Source: Mycobacterium bohemicum DSM 44277
GTDB lineage: Bacteria; Actinomycetota; Actinomycetes; Mycobacteriales; Mycobacteriaceae
Direction of reading: 5' to 3'
DNA length: 64,000 nt
Assembly: GCF_001053185.1 (NCBI RefSeq)
Contig: NZ_CSTD01000005.1
Coordinates: forward strand, 1 to 64,000
Positions 1 through 10,244 of the stretch are shown here, piece after piece. Both the position numbers and the translations under genes were made by a program. Below the pieces are notes generated by a model, which did not search any database, had not been told where the DNA came from, and was given only the letters and a program-made list of their open reading frames with translations. The number at the start of each line of letters is the position of its first letter. Within the stretch, counting starts at the first letter, position 1.

Positions 1-993
1 GCCGAGCAGCGCCGCGCCGACGGCCGCGCTGAACCCGGGCTGCGGCGCGCTGTGGACCGGCACCCCGAAGTGGGCGGAGAGGCGGGCGCCGAGCAGCGGG
101 ATGGCGGCGCCGCCGCCGACCGCCGCCAGCGCGGCCAGCTGCGTAATGCCGTTGTCCCGCAATGCTTGCCCGACGCCGCCGATGAAGCGGTCCAGCGCCG
201 GGGACAGCAGCTGCTCGAAGTCGCTGCGCGACAACACCACGTCCCCGCCCGGGCCGGCCACGGCAGCCACGGAGGTGCCCGAGAGCTGCTCCTTGGCGCG
301 CCGGCATTCAGCCAGCAGGCGCGCTTGGGAGCCGATGCGGGCGGTGCCGGCCACGTCGGTGGTCATGGTGGAGGCCGCCGCCTGACTCAGGACGAGCTGA
401 TCGAGCGCGTCGCCGGAGAAATCGGTGTCCCGCACCGTCGGGCCGATTTGCCGGAAGGCCGAGCCGGCGTCGAACAGGGTGATGCTGGTGCCGCCGGCGC
501 CGAAATCGCACAGCGCGACCACGCCGTCGGCCGGGAGTCCGGGCTGGGCACGCAGCGCCGTCAGCGCCGCCACGGCATCGGAGACCAGCGCCGGCGGGAC
601 CCCGCGGCGGGCGAGGTCCGGCTGGGCGAAGAATTCCTCGCTCAGGGCGGTTGCGCGGGCCTCCGACCAGTACGCCGGGATCGCGATCGTCACCGGCGTG
701 CCGTAGCCGACGGTGCGCGCCATCGCCTCGATCGCTTCGACCGTCAGCACCTCGCCGAGATACTTGGTGCCGTCGGCCGCCACCAACGGGGTCCGGTCGC
801 CGACGCGCTCCACGAATCCCCGCAGCACCAGCCCGGGATGGGTGAGGTTGGGATTCTCCTCGGGCAGGCCGACTTCGGTCGGCGCGTTCTCGAACAGCGT
901 CACCACGGGACTGCGGGCCACCGGCGCGCGACCCGCGTGCGCAGCAACCAGGTGGGCCACCCCGATCGAGAGCCCGAGCGAATCGCTCATCAT
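1..993 (-). CDS. Hsp70-family chaperone-like protein (3' end outside window)
   Basis: Reading the minus strand from tandem ATGs at 993/990 gives an actin-fold ATPase-like protein beginning MSDSLGLSIGVAHLV. About 330 residues are visible before the window edge. Features resembling the Hsp70 nucleotide-binding domain are VTIAIPAYWSEARA (phosphate-1 region), ALCDFGAGGTSITLFD (phosphate-2 loop, compare DLGGGTFD in DnaK) and AAVGGGAAIPLLGARL (adenosine-binding region). It is much more divergent than the true dnaK at 8.4 kb and has an atypical GV start in place of the GIDLGTT motif. The next genes upstream on the same strand encode a Thr-rich membrane protein and a secreted protein. The chaperone role is inferred from fold similarity only; the substrate-binding half is not visible. 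Confidence 0.7.
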   Translation of the reverse strand, partial: MMSDSLGLSIGVAHLVAAHAGRAPVARSPVVTLFENAPTEVGLPEENPNLTHPGLVLRGFVERVGDRTPLVAADGTKYLGEVLTVEAIEAMARTVGYGTPVTIAIPAYWSEARATALSEEFFAQPDLARRGVPPALVSDAVAALTALRAQPGLPADGVVALCDFGAGGTSITLFDAGSAFRQIGPTVRDTDFSGDALDQLVLSQAAASTMTTDVAGTARIGSQARLLAECRRAKEQLSGTSVAAVAGPGGDVVLSRSDFEQLLSPALDRFIGGVGQALRDNGITQLAALAAVGGGAAIPLLGARLSAHFGVPVHSAPQPGFSAAVGAALLG

Positions 994-1086
994 GCGCACC
1001 CCTGTATCCGTTGTCCGGCCGGACGGCCCTCACCCTGACGGCCGTGGCTTCCCGCGAGTCTAGGTGCGCGGGCGCCTCCGGATCCG

Positions 1087-1608
1087 TCAGGACAGGCCCG
1101 GCGGCAGGGTGATCACGGTCGGCACTTCCGGGATGGTGATCACCGACGGCAGGGGCGGCAGGTGGTGCCGATGCGTCGGCTGTTGCTGGGTGGGTTGCCG
1201 GGTCGGCTGCTGGGTGGGTTGCTGGGCCGGCGACTCGACGGTGGCGCTGGTCGAGGGCGTGGTCGTGGTCGAGGGCGTGGTCGTCGTCGGGGTCGTGGTC
1301 GTGGTCGTCGGCGACGGAGCGGTGCTCGTGCTGGTCGACGGGGTGTTGCCGGTGCCCTGCGTATCGTGCAGGAGTTCAGACAGGCCGAACGCGATCAGGC
1401 CGAGGAGAATCAGGACGGCCGCGATCCACCCGGCCAGCGCGGCGGGCTTGCGGTACCAGGGGGTCGGTTCGGGGGCGTCGAGGGTATCGACGGGCTGCTG
1501 CGACTCGTCCTCGGCGGGGCCCTCCCGGGGCGGCGGCGCAGCCGCGCGGAAGTCGGAGAACTGAGTCGGCTGGTTGTGGAAGTCGTCCGGTGGGCCGTTG
1601 CGTGCCAC
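1087..1608 (-). CDS. Single-pass membrane protein with Thr/Pro/Gln-rich extracytoplasmic tail
   Basis: 173 residues. The first ~50 are hydrophilic and Pro-rich. One transmembrane helix follows (about residues 55-75, LAGWIAAVLILLGLIAFGLS). The rest is a low-complexity tail of Thr/Ser/Pro repeats, then PTQQPT-type repeats, ending LPPLPSVITIPEVPTVITLPPGLS-like. I recognise no enzymatic domain. The composition suggests a wall-spanning or O-mannosylated segment, which is inference. It lies about 90 bp upstream of the Hsp70-like gene on the same strand and may be cotranscribed with it. The repeats also produce spurious open frames on the other strand. Confidence 0.6.
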   Translation of the reverse strand: MARNGPPDDFHNQPTQFSDFRAAAPPPREGPAEDESQQPVDTLDAPEPTPWYRKPAALAGWIAAVLILLGLIAFGLSELLHDTQGTGNTPSTSTSTAPSPTTTTTTPTTTTPSTTTTPSTSATVESPAQQPTQQPTRQPTQQQPTHRHHLPPLPSVITIPEVPTVITLPPGLS

Positions 1609-1642
1609 GGATTCGATGTTACTGACGTCAGCCGGCGCGACG

Positions 1643-2254
1643 TCAGAACGTGTTGACGTTGTCGAGGCTGACGAACATGCCGTGGCCGGTGTGGTCGTTG
1701 GTGAACCGGGTGCCGTCGGGGGCGGCGTCGATCTTCCAGCCCTGCGCCTCGTAGGTCTTGTAGTCGATGGTGACCGTCGGGATCGCGCCGAGGTTGCCCA
1801 GCACCCACTGCACCTTGCCGTCGGCGCTGATGCTGACGCCGTTGGCGTGTTCGCCGTCCTGCAGTGGGGAGTTGGTGAACGGTGCCTCGCACCCGACGGT
1901 GTCCTTGTTGATCTGGCAGCGCGTCACGCCCGACTTGGTCTCGATGAACACGTAGCCGTTCTGGTCGGGCGGAAGCGGGATGGCTCCGGCCGGTGCGGTC
2001 GGGCTTCCGGGTGCCGTCGGCGTGACCGGCGCCGCGCTGGGCGCCGGCGTCGAGGTGGTCGGCCGGGGGGTGGGGAAGGTGGGTTCCACCGGCCCGGCTC
2101 CGGGCGCGGCGACCGGCCTGCCCTCGATGACGGACGAGCAGCCGTCGATCAGCAGCGGGCTGGCCAGGATGGGCGACAGCAGCAGGGATCCGCCGGCAAG
2201 GCTCCACCGTGCCCTTTGCGATAGCCGCACGCGCCGCTCCTGCTCGATCGTCAT
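1643..2254 (-). CDS. Putative secreted or lipoprotein-like conserved mycobacterial protein
   Basis: About 203 residues from the ATG at 2254 (MTIEQERRV). An upstream TTG/GTG-type extension is possible but lacks a clear ribosome site. A basic segment and a hydrophobic stretch (LAGGSLLLSPILASPLLI) precede IDGCSS. The Cys is placed like a lipobox Cys, but the Asp at -2 is a poor fit, so lipidation is uncertain. A Pro/Thr/Ala-rich linker follows, then a compact globular C-terminal domain with TRCQINKDTVGCEAP (two Cys, likely a disulfide) and GWKIDAAPDGTRFTND. Similar domains occur in mycobacterial exported proteins of unknown function. No function can be assigned. Confidence 0.6.
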   Translation of the reverse strand: MTIEQERRVRLSQRARWSLAGGSLLLSPILASPLLIDGCSSVIEGRPVAAPGAGPVEPTFPTPRPTTSTPAPSAAPVTPTAPGSPTAPAGAIPLPPDQNGYVFIETKSGVTRCQINKDTVGCEAPFTNSPLQDGEHANGVSISADGKVQWVLGNLGAIPTVTIDYKTYEAQGWKIDAAPDGTRFTNDHTGHGMFVSLDNVNTF

Positions 2255-2342
2255 GTCAGGAGCCAGGGTACAAACGCGGTGACGCAAGTGACTGCAGTGA
2301 CGCGCTGGGAATGCGGGCGGATGCGGGGCCGATGGTGAAGCT

Positions 2343-2834
2343 TTACCGTCGCGTGACCGATTCGCGGGTCAACTCGGCGGCCCGGTGCGCCGCCGCGACG
2401 ATGCCCTGGTATCCGGTGCAGCGGCAGAAGTTGCCGGACAAGCCTTCCCGGATCTCGGTATCGGTGGGATCGGGGTTGTCGCGCAGCAGCGCGGTCAGTG
2501 ACAGGACGAACCCCGGTGTGCAGAAGCCGCATTGCAGCCCGTGGCATTCGCGCAGCGCCGACTGCACCGCCGACAGCGTCCCGTCCGGCGACGCGATGCC
2601 CTCGACCGTGGTCACCTCCTGGCCGTCGGCCTGCACGGCGAACATCAGGCAGGAGCGCACGGCGGCGCCGTCCAGCAGCACCGTGCAGGCCCCGCAGGCC
2701 CCGTGCTCGCAACCCAGGTGGGTGCCGGTGAGCCCGCACTTCTCCCGCAGGAAATCGGCCAGCGTCATCCGGGGTTCGACGCGGGCCGAGACCCCGCTGT
2801 CGTTGACGGACAACCGGATCGGCACCTCAGGCAT
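2343..2834 (-). CDS. Molybdenum hydroxylase, small [2Fe-2S] subunit (CoxS/CutS-like)
   Basis: 163 residues from the ATG at 2834 (MPEVPIRLSVND), typical for the family. The N-terminal plant-type ferredoxin domain has CEHGACGACTVLLDG followed by SCLMFAVQ. The C-terminal helical [2Fe-2S] domain has GLQCGFCTPGFVLS and NFCRCTGYQGIV. All eight cluster cysteines appear present. In this family the small subunit passes electrons from the Mo centre to FAD in the medium subunit. The start overlaps the stop of the medium-subunit gene by 8 nt, so translation is probably coupled. It is the last gene of a large-medium-small operon. Confidence 0.9.
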   Translation of the reverse strand: MPEVPIRLSVNDSGVSARVEPRMTLADFLREKCGLTGTHLGCEHGACGACTVLLDGAAVRSCLMFAVQADGQEVTTVEGIASPDGTLSAVQSALRECHGLQCGFCTPGFVLSLTALLRDNPDPTDTEIREGLSGNFCRCTGYQGIVAAAHRAAELTRESVTRR

Positions 2835-3720
2835 CGCCGGTCCTCGCTTCCTGTCGGGCCTCGTGGACGGCCTGGGTCCAGGCGCGTGCGGCCATGGCGG
2901 CCCCGACCTGGGTTCGGTATGACGCCGACCCCTGCAGGTCCACCGGAATGTCGTCGAGGCCCGCCAGCGCTTCCCGGCCGATTTCCTCGGGCGCAAGCTC
3001 GCCCACCGGCTTGCCGATCACCGACGCCTCGGCCGCGGTCGCGCGCCGGGGCGTGGCGCCCAGGCCCAGCAGGCCGATGGCGCACCGGCGAACCCGGTCG
3101 CCGTCGTCGAGCTGGACGGCGACGAGGGCTCCCGCGATCGCGAAATCGCCGTGCCGGCGCGAGAACTCCTGGACCGAGAATCCGGAGCGGCCCTCCCACA
3201 CCGGGAATCGGACGCCGGTCAGCACCTCGTCGGACTCCATCGCGGTCTCCCACACGCCGACGAAGTAGTCGGCGGCGGCGATCTCGCGGGATCCGCGCGG
3301 AGAGCGCACCTCCATCACGGCGTCCAGCGTGAGCGCGACGGCGGGGTATTCGCCGGCGGGGTCCGCGTGGGCGATCGACCCGCCGAGGGTGCCGCGGTTG
3401 CGGATCTGGAAGTGCCCGACGAACGGGGTCGCCCGGGTCAGCAGCGGAACCGCCTGGCGCACTTGGGCATCGGCCCCTACGGTGGCCTCGGTGGTGCCCG
3501 CGCCGATCCGGAGTTCGCCGTTGCGGCGCTCGATGCCCCGCAGTTCGGGGAGCCGGGAGATGTCGATCAGGTGGTCGAAGTAGGCCAGGCGCATCGCCAG
3601 CATCGGCACCAGGCTCTGGCCGCCGGCAATGAGTTTGGCGTCGTCGCCGAGTTCGGCGAGCAGGCTCACGGCGTCCTGCACGGTGCCGGGGCGGTGGTAG
3701 TCGAAGGCGGCGGGCTTCAC
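2827..3720 (-). CDS. Molybdenum hydroxylase, medium FAD-binding subunit (CoxM-like)
   Basis: 297 residues from the GTG at 3720, which overlaps the stop of the large-subunit gene. It shows the FAD_binding_5 fold: KLIAGGQSLVPMLAMRL binds the FAD pyrophosphate and IRNRGTLGGSIAHADPAGEYP is the second hallmark motif. The C-terminal domain (about 170-285) matches the CO_deh_flav_C type. The role is electron transfer between the small [2Fe-2S] subunit and an acceptor. Order here is large-medium-small, unlike the medium-small-large order I recall for the M. tuberculosis Rv0373c-Rv0375c cluster, so this may be a paralogous enzyme and not the direct counterpart. Confidence 0.9.
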   Translation of the reverse strand: MKPAAFDYHRPGTVQDAVSLLAELGDDAKLIAGGQSLVPMLAMRLAYFDHLIDISRLPELRGIERRNGELRIGAGTTEATVGADAQVRQAVPLLTRATPFVGHFQIRNRGTLGGSIAHADPAGEYPAVALTLDAVMEVRSPRGSREIAAADYFVGVWETAMESDEVLTGVRFPVWEGRSGFSVQEFSRRHGDFAIAGALVAVQLDDGDRVRRCAIGLLGLGATPRRATAAEASVIGKPVGELAPEEIGREALAGLDDIPVDLQGSASYRTQVGAAMAARAWTQAVHEARQEARTGDA

Positions 3721-6065
3721 CGTGCCGCCTCGTTCAGCAGCGCGGCGACGGAGGCCGGGGTGGCCGGTAGCCGGGTGACCGTCACGCCCAGCGGCGCCAG
3801 CGCGTCGTTGACGGCGTTGATGACCGCCGGCACCGAGCCGATGGCCCCGCCCTCGCCGGCGCCCTTGTACCCGCCCGGCCCGGGCCCGGGGATCTCGACG
3901 TGGCCGAACTCGATCGGCGGGACCTCGGTGGCCGTGGGCAGCAGGTAGTCCACGAACGTCGTTGCCAGCGGGTTGCCGTCGTCGTCGTAGACCATGTCCT
4001 CCATCAGGGCGCCGCCGATGCCCTGCACGGTTCCGCCGGCGATCTGGCCCTCGACGATGCTCGGGTTGATCATGGGCCCGACGTCCTCGCTGACGATGTA
4101 GCGCAGCAGCGTGACCTTGCCGGTGGCCACGTCCACCTCGCAGGTGCAGGCGTGGGTCGCGTTGGACCACAGGATGGGCGCCGTGGCGACGAAGCGCGCG
4201 GTGGCCTCCAGCTCGGGCGACGTTCCCGGCGGCAGCATTTGCGGCGAGTAGTGCGCCAGGTAGGCCAGCTCGCCGAAGCTCACCTGCTTGGACGGGTCGC
4301 CGCGCACCGCCGCGGTCGACTGCGCCAACTCCACCTCGGACTCGGCGACCTTGAGGTGGTGGGCCGCCAGCGCGACGATCTTGCGGCGCAGGATGGTCCC
4401 GGCCTCGTTGACGGCCCCGGCCGTCATGGGGCCGCTGCGGCTGCCCTGCGTCCCGGCGCCGTAGGGAGTGATGGCCGTGTCGCCCTGGATGGTGCACACG
4501 TCCTCGATGTCGGCGCCCAGCACGTCGGCGGTCAGCTGAATGACGGTGGTTTCCAAGCTGTTTCCGCTGGAGCCGCCGTTGACGTAGACGTTGATCTTGC
4601 CGGTCGGCTCCATCCGCATGGTGCAGCCCTCGGTGGCCAGGTGGCCCGTGGCCGCCCCGGTGGGCTCGATGTACGCCGAGAACCCCAGCCCCAGATACCG
4701 GCCCTGCGCGAGCGCTTCGGCCTGCTCCTTGCGGAACCCTTCGTGGTCAAGGAGTTTCACCGCCTGCTCGAAGGTCTCGATCGGGGCGACGTGGTCGTAG
4801 GGCATGCCGTTGGGGTTGAAGTACGGCATCTCGTCGCGCCGCAGCAGGTTTCGGCGGCGCAGCTCGACGGGGTCCATGTTCATCCTGCGCGCGGCGATGT
4901 CGAGCAGGACCTCGCGCGCGAGCGTCTCGTACTGCCACGGGCCGCGGTAGGCGGCCAGCCCGGCGGTGTTGGTGAAGACCGTCTTGTAGTTGAAGCTGGC
5001 CTTGGGCACGCGGTAGGGCCCCGGGAAGAACATCCCGATGGCGGCCGTGGTCAGCACCGGGTAGGGCGTGGGGTACGCGCCGATGTCCTGGACGTAATCG
5101 ATGTCGGCGGCCAGGATCTTGCCGTCGTCGTCGAACGCGAGGCGCCCGGTGCCGTCGACGTGCCGGGCCTGCCCGGCCGACATCAGGTTTTCGCGGCGGT
5201 CCTCGATCCACTTCAGCGCGGCCGGGACCTTGCGGGCGGCCAGCATGATGCACATGTCCTCGCGCATCGGCACCACCTTCTGCCCGAAACCACCGCCGGT
5301 GTCGCGCATGATCACCCGAACCCGTTGGGCCGCAATGCCCAACAGCCGCGCGCAGAAGGCCCGCAACTCGTGCGGGGTCTGCGTGGAGGCCCACAGGGTG
5401 AGTTCCCCGGTGGCCGCCGTCCATTCGACCACCAGGCCGCGGGTCTCGATCGGGACCGGTGCGTAGATCTGTTGGTAGACATTCTCTTTCACCACGCACG
5501 GCGCGCTTTCGAAGAGCTCCTCGTCCGGCGGTGCCCCGGCCATCCCGCCCGCGACGTTGGCGGGGTAGCTGTCGTGCACGAGCACGCCACAGGACTGCGC
5601 CGCGGTGAAGTCGACGATCGCGGGCAGCGGCTCGTAGTCGACGTCGACGAGTTCGAGCGCGTCCTCGGCGACGTAGCGGCTGTCGGCCACGATCAGGGCG
5701 ACCGGGTCGCCGACGAACTTCGCCTCGCCCTCGGCCAGCGGCGGGCGCGGGGTGTCCGGCACGTCCCTGCCCGCGACGGCGTGCCAGGCCTCGCGGACGG
5801 CGGGGTTGAGGTCCGCGGCGGTGAACACCGCGTGCACGCCGGGCAGCGCGAGCGCCGCCGACGCGTCGATGCCGTTGATCTTCGCGCGCGCGAACGGGCT
5901 TCGGACGAAGCAGGCGTGCAGCATTCCGGGCCGGGTGACGTCGTCGACGAAGCCGCCGTGGCCGGTCAGCAGCCGGCCGTCCTCGACCCTCTGCACGCGG
6001 GTCCCGGCGTATCGGGGCGTCGGAGCGGTCAAAGCGGTCGCCGCCCCCTGCACGTCCTGAGTCAT
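3717..6065 (-). CDS. Molybdenum hydroxylase, large molybdopterin-binding subunit (CoxL/XdhB-like)
   Basis: 782 residues, full length for the family. The N-terminal Ald_Xan_dh_C a/b-hammerhead domain begins near YAGTRVQRVEDGRLLTG. The molybdopterin domain contains DTGGGFGQKVVPMRED, and the C-terminal GAGEGGAIGSVPAVINAV carries the conserved catalytic Glu. The active-site loop reads AYRGPWQYE: it lacks the Cys of form I CO dehydrogenase (AYxCSFR) and differs from the form II AYRGAGR loop. I therefore expect an aldehyde or N-heterocycle hydroxylase and not a true CO dehydrogenase; the substrate is unknown. It is the first gene of the operon, divergent from a MobA-like gene, with about 50 bp between the two starts. 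Confidence 0.9.
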   Translation of the reverse strand: MTQDVQGAATALTAPTPRYAGTRVQRVEDGRLLTGHGGFVDDVTRPGMLHACFVRSPFARAKINGIDASAALALPGVHAVFTAADLNPAVREAWHAVAGRDVPDTPRPPLAEGEAKFVGDPVALIVADSRYVAEDALELVDVDYEPLPAIVDFTAAQSCGVLVHDSYPANVAGGMAGAPPDEELFESAPCVVKENVYQQIYAPVPIETRGLVVEWTAATGELTLWASTQTPHELRAFCARLLGIAAQRVRVIMRDTGGGFGQKVVPMREDMCIMLAARKVPAALKWIEDRRENLMSAGQARHVDGTGRLAFDDDGKILAADIDYVQDIGAYPTPYPVLTTAAIGMFFPGPYRVPKASFNYKTVFTNTAGLAAYRGPWQYETLAREVLLDIAARRMNMDPVELRRRNLLRRDEMPYFNPNGMPYDHVAPIETFEQAVKLLDHEGFRKEQAEALAQGRYLGLGFSAYIEPTGAATGHLATEGCTMRMEPTGKINVYVNGGSSGNSLETTVIQLTADVLGADIEDVCTIQGDTAITPYGAGTQGSRSGPMTAGAVNEAGTILRRKIVALAAHHLKVAESEVELAQSTAAVRGDPSKQVSFGELAYLAHYSPQMLPPGTSPELEATARFVATAPILWSNATHACTCEVDVATGKVTLLRYIVSEDVGPMINPSIVEGQIAGGTVQGIGGALMEDMVYDDDGNPLATTFVDYLLPTATEVPPIEFGHVEIPGPGPGGYKGAGEGGAIGSVPAVINAVNDALAPLGVTVTRLPATPASVAALLNEAAR

Positions 6066-6117
6066 GGCGCTCCATCAGATTGTCGCTGAGCGAGAAGCTG
6101 AATGTCATCATAGGAGA

Positions 6118-6690
6118 GTGCCGTTACCGGAGTCGAGAGGCCCGGCCCGCTGCGTCGGAGTGCTGCTGGCCGCCGGCGCGGGGCTGCGGTACGGCAGGCC
6201 GAAGGTCCTGGTCGACGGCTGGCTCGACATCGCGGTCGACGCGCTGAGGGGCGGGGGCTGCGCCGACGTCGTGCTCGTGCTGGGCGCCGGGGAGGTGCCG
6301 GCGCCGCCCGGTGTCATCGCGGTCGCGGCGGCCGACTGGCGCGACGGGCTGAGCGCCTCGGTGCGCGCCGGCCTGGCCGGGGCCGACCGCCTGCGGGCGG
6401 ACTACGCGGTGCTGCACGTCGTCGACACCCCCGATGTCGGCCCCGGTGTGGTGGCGCGGGTGCTGGGGCGGGCGGTCGCGTCGGAAAGCGGCCTGGCGCG
6501 CGCGTATTTCGCGGGTCGGCCGGGTCATCCCGTGGTGCTCGCGCGCCGGCACTGGCCCGACGTGCTGGCCGGGCTGTCCGGGGATCGCGGGGCCGGCGCG
6601 TTCCTTCGGGGCAGGGGAGACGTCGGGCGCGTGGAGTGCGGCGACCTGGCCGGCGGCCGCGACATCGACGCGCCGGACGACGCGCGCTAA
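6118..6690 (+). CDS. MobA-like nucleotidyltransferase (molybdenum cofactor tailoring)
   Basis: About 190 residues from the GTG at 6118; an AGGAG sits directly before it, closer than usual. The glycosyltransferase-A-type nucleotide-binding motif GVLLAAGAGLRYGRPK is at the N-terminus and VLHVVDTPDVGPGVV matches the later metal-binding region of MobA/MocA-like proteins. Such proteins convert molybdopterin to its CMP or GMP dinucleotide form for hydroxylases. The divergent position next to coxL-M-S supports that role. An earlier in-frame ATG at 6064 would run into the coxL start, so the later start is preferred. The 3' end overlaps the convergent permease gene by 4 nt. Confidence 0.75.
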   Translation: MPLPESRGPARCVGVLLAAGAGLRYGRPKVLVDGWLDIAVDALRGGGCADVVLVLGAGEVPAPPGVIAVAAADWRDGLSASVRAGLAGADRLRADYAVLHVVDTPDVGPGVVARVLGRAVASESGLARAYFAGRPGHPVVLARRHWPDVLAGLSGDRGAGAFLRGRGDVGRVECGDLAGGRDIDAPDDAR

Positions 6691-8138
6691 GCCGCCACGG
6701 GCGGGTCGTTGAGCGGTGAGGTCGACGCGCCGGTGTCCTCGGCCGCGGCCCTGACCCGGTGGCGGACCAGGAACCAGCCGCCGAAGAGCGCGGTGGAGCC
6801 GAACAGGATCGCGCCCATCAGCCAGGGACCCTGAACCTTGTCGAACAGCATCAGCACCACGACGCCCACCAGGAATACCAGCGTCAGATAGCCGCTGTAC
6901 GGGGCGAACGGCATCCGGAAGGCCGGCCGTTGCACCCTTCCGGCGCGCGCCAGCCGGTAAAGCTGCAGGTGGCTCGCCACGATGGTGCCCCAGGCGACCA
7001 CCACGCCGACGGCGGCGATGTGCAGCACGATCTCGAAAGCCTGGCTGGGCTTGACGGCGTTCAACACGATGCCGAGCAGGCCGATGGCGCTGGTCAGCAG
7101 GATCCCGCCGTAGGGCACGCCGTTCTTCGACATCGGTGCGGTGAACCTCGGGCCGCTGCCGTTGATCGCCATCGACCGCAGGATGCGGCCGGTGGAGTAC
7201 AGCCCCGCGTTGAGGCTCGACAGCGCCGCGGTCAGCACCACGATGTTCATCAGGCTGCCGGCGCCGCTGAACCCGGCCTTGGCGAAGAACGTCACGAATG
7301 GGCTCACGTTGGCCCGGTAGGCGGTGTGCGGCAGCAGCAGCGCCAGCAGCACCGTCGACCCGATGTAGAAGACCGCGATGCGAAGCACCACCGAGTTGAT
7401 CACCCGGGGCATGATCTTTTCCGGATCGACGGTCTCCCCGGCGGCGATCCCGACGAGTTCAACTGCGGCATAAGCGAATACCACGCCCGAGGTGACCAGC
7501 ACCAGGGGCAGCAGCCCGGCCGGCAGCAGGCCGCCGTGGGTCTCCCACAGCACCGGGCCGGTGTCGTGGCCGTCGACCTTGAACCGCCCGACCACGAACA
7601 CGGTGCCGACCACCAGGAAGGTCACCAGCGCCAGCACCTTGATGAGCGAGGCCCAGAACTCGAGTTCGCCGAAGACCTTGACCGAGATGAGGTTCATCGA
7701 CAGCACGACGATCAGCGCGATCAGCGCGAGCGTCCACTGCGGGATCGCGTGGAACGCGTCCCAGTAGTGGCAGTAGTGGGCGATCGCGGTGGTGTCCACG
7801 ATGCCCGTCATCGCCCAGTTGATGCAGTACATCCAGCCGGCGACGAAGGCGACCTTTTCGCCGAAGAACTCCCGGGCGTAGGACACGAACGAGCCCGACG
7901 ACGGGCGGTGCAACACCAGCTCACCGAGCGCGCGCAGGATCAGGAAAACGAAGATCCCGCAGATCCCGTACACCAGGAAAAGGCCGGGGCCGGCCGATGC
8001 GAGCCGCCCGCCGGCGCCGAGGAAAAGCCCGGTTCCGATGGCCCCGCCGAGGCCGATCATCGTTATCTGGCGGTTCTTGAGCCCCTTGTGATACCCCACC
8101 TCTTCGCGCGCGAGGTGCGCGCTGTCCGACGGTGACAT
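6687..8138 (-). CDS. ansP2: Amino-acid permease, AnsP/AroP family (APC superfamily)
   Basis: 483 residues from the ATG at 8138, which has AGGAG five bases upstream. The N-terminal cytoplasmic segment LAREEVGYHKGLKNRQITMI leads into the first helix with GGAIGTGLFLGAGGRLASAG, the classic APC substrate-binding unwound helix. Twelve hydrophobic segments can be counted. It closely resembles the mycobacterial protein Rv0346c, annotated as an L-asparagine or aromatic permease; substrate assignment by name is weak. It lies divergently from dnaK, as in M. tuberculosis. Confidence 0.88.
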   Translation of the reverse strand: MSPSDSAHLAREEVGYHKGLKNRQITMIGLGGAIGTGLFLGAGGRLASAGPGLFLVYGICGIFVFLILRALGELVLHRPSSGSFVSYAREFFGEKVAFVAGWMYCINWAMTGIVDTTAIAHYCHYWDAFHAIPQWTLALIALIVVLSMNLISVKVFGELEFWASLIKVLALVTFLVVGTVFVVGRFKVDGHDTGPVLWETHGGLLPAGLLPLVLVTSGVVFAYAAVELVGIAAGETVDPEKIMPRVINSVVLRIAVFYIGSTVLLALLLPHTAYRANVSPFVTFFAKAGFSGAGSLMNIVVLTAALSSLNAGLYSTGRILRSMAINGSGPRFTAPMSKNGVPYGGILLTSAIGLLGIVLNAVKPSQAFEIVLHIAAVGVVVAWGTIVASHLQLYRLARAGRVQRPAFRMPFAPYSGYLTLVFLVGVVVLMLFDKVQGPWLMGAILFGSTALFGGWFLVRHRVRAAAEDTGASTSPLNDPPVAA

Positions 8139-8227
8139 CGAGCTCCTGCTGTTGTGGCCCTCCGGGATCCACAGGCTAACGCATGGGGGCGGCGCACGCT
8201 GCCCCACAAAATCTCGCTGCGCACCCG

Positions 8228-8254
8228 GGAACAAGACCGCCGCGCCCGCCGTTA
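8228..8254 (+). promoter_or_regulatory. Putative SigH/SigE-type promoter of the dnaK operon
   Basis: GGAACA at 8228-8233 and CGTTAG at 8250-8255 are separated by the spacing typical of mycobacterial SigH promoters (GGAA, 16-20 nt, GTT). Known biology: SigH drives dnaK and clpB in heat and oxidative stress in M. tuberculosis. Transcription would start just upstream of both HspR operators, so repression and activation could be combined. Assigned by motif only. Confidence 0.5.
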
Positions 8255-8267
8255 GCATGGTCGATAA

Positions 8268-8288
8268 GTTGAGTGAACAAGGCTCAAG
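8268..8288. promoter_or_regulatory. HAIR element 1 (HspR operator) upstream of dnaK
   Basis: GTTGAGT-N7-GCTCAAG closely matches the HspR-associated inverted repeat CTTGAGT-N7-ACTCAAG. It lies about 100 bp upstream of the dnaK ATG. HspR, encoded at the end of this operon, would bind here and repress, with DnaK as likely co-repressor. Confidence 0.75.
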
Positions 8289-8322
8289 CTTGGGTTGACA
8301 TACCAACGTCGGCCAGAGCAGG

Positions 8323-8343
8323 CTTGAGCGGGGTGCACTCAGC
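8323..8343. promoter_or_regulatory. HAIR element 2 (HspR operator) upstream of dnaK
   Basis: CTTGAGC-N7-ACTCAGC is a second, weaker match to the HAIR consensus, 35 bp after the first half-site of element 1 ends. Its left half fits the consensus in six of seven positions and the right half is degraded at its end. Two operators in tandem suggest cooperative HspR binding. Confidence 0.6.
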
Positions 8344-8384
8344 AGTGCAGTACCGAAAGCTCTACTACTCAGGAGGAAATCACC

Positions 8385-10240
<1,856 letters not shown>

Positions 10241-10244
<4 letters not shown>

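Noticed and set aside
1200..1330. Direct-repeat array resembling a CRISPR
   Set aside because: The repeats encode Thr/Pro/Gln runs in the membrane protein, are short and lack spacers.
2343..6065. Genuine aerobic CO dehydrogenase
   Set aside because: The large subunit lacks the Cys-containing active-site loop required for CO oxidation, so only a molybdenum-hydroxylase call is supported.
3900..6089. Long plus-strand open frame (about 729 codons) opposite the large hydroxylase subunit
   Set aside because: It is a GC-driven antisense shadow of coxL with no recognisable domain and a composition rich in Arg, Gly and Val.
8295..8330. SigA-type promoter at TTGACA upstream of dnaK
   Set aside because: TTGACA is present at 8295-8300 but no acceptable -10 lies at 16-19 nt spacing.
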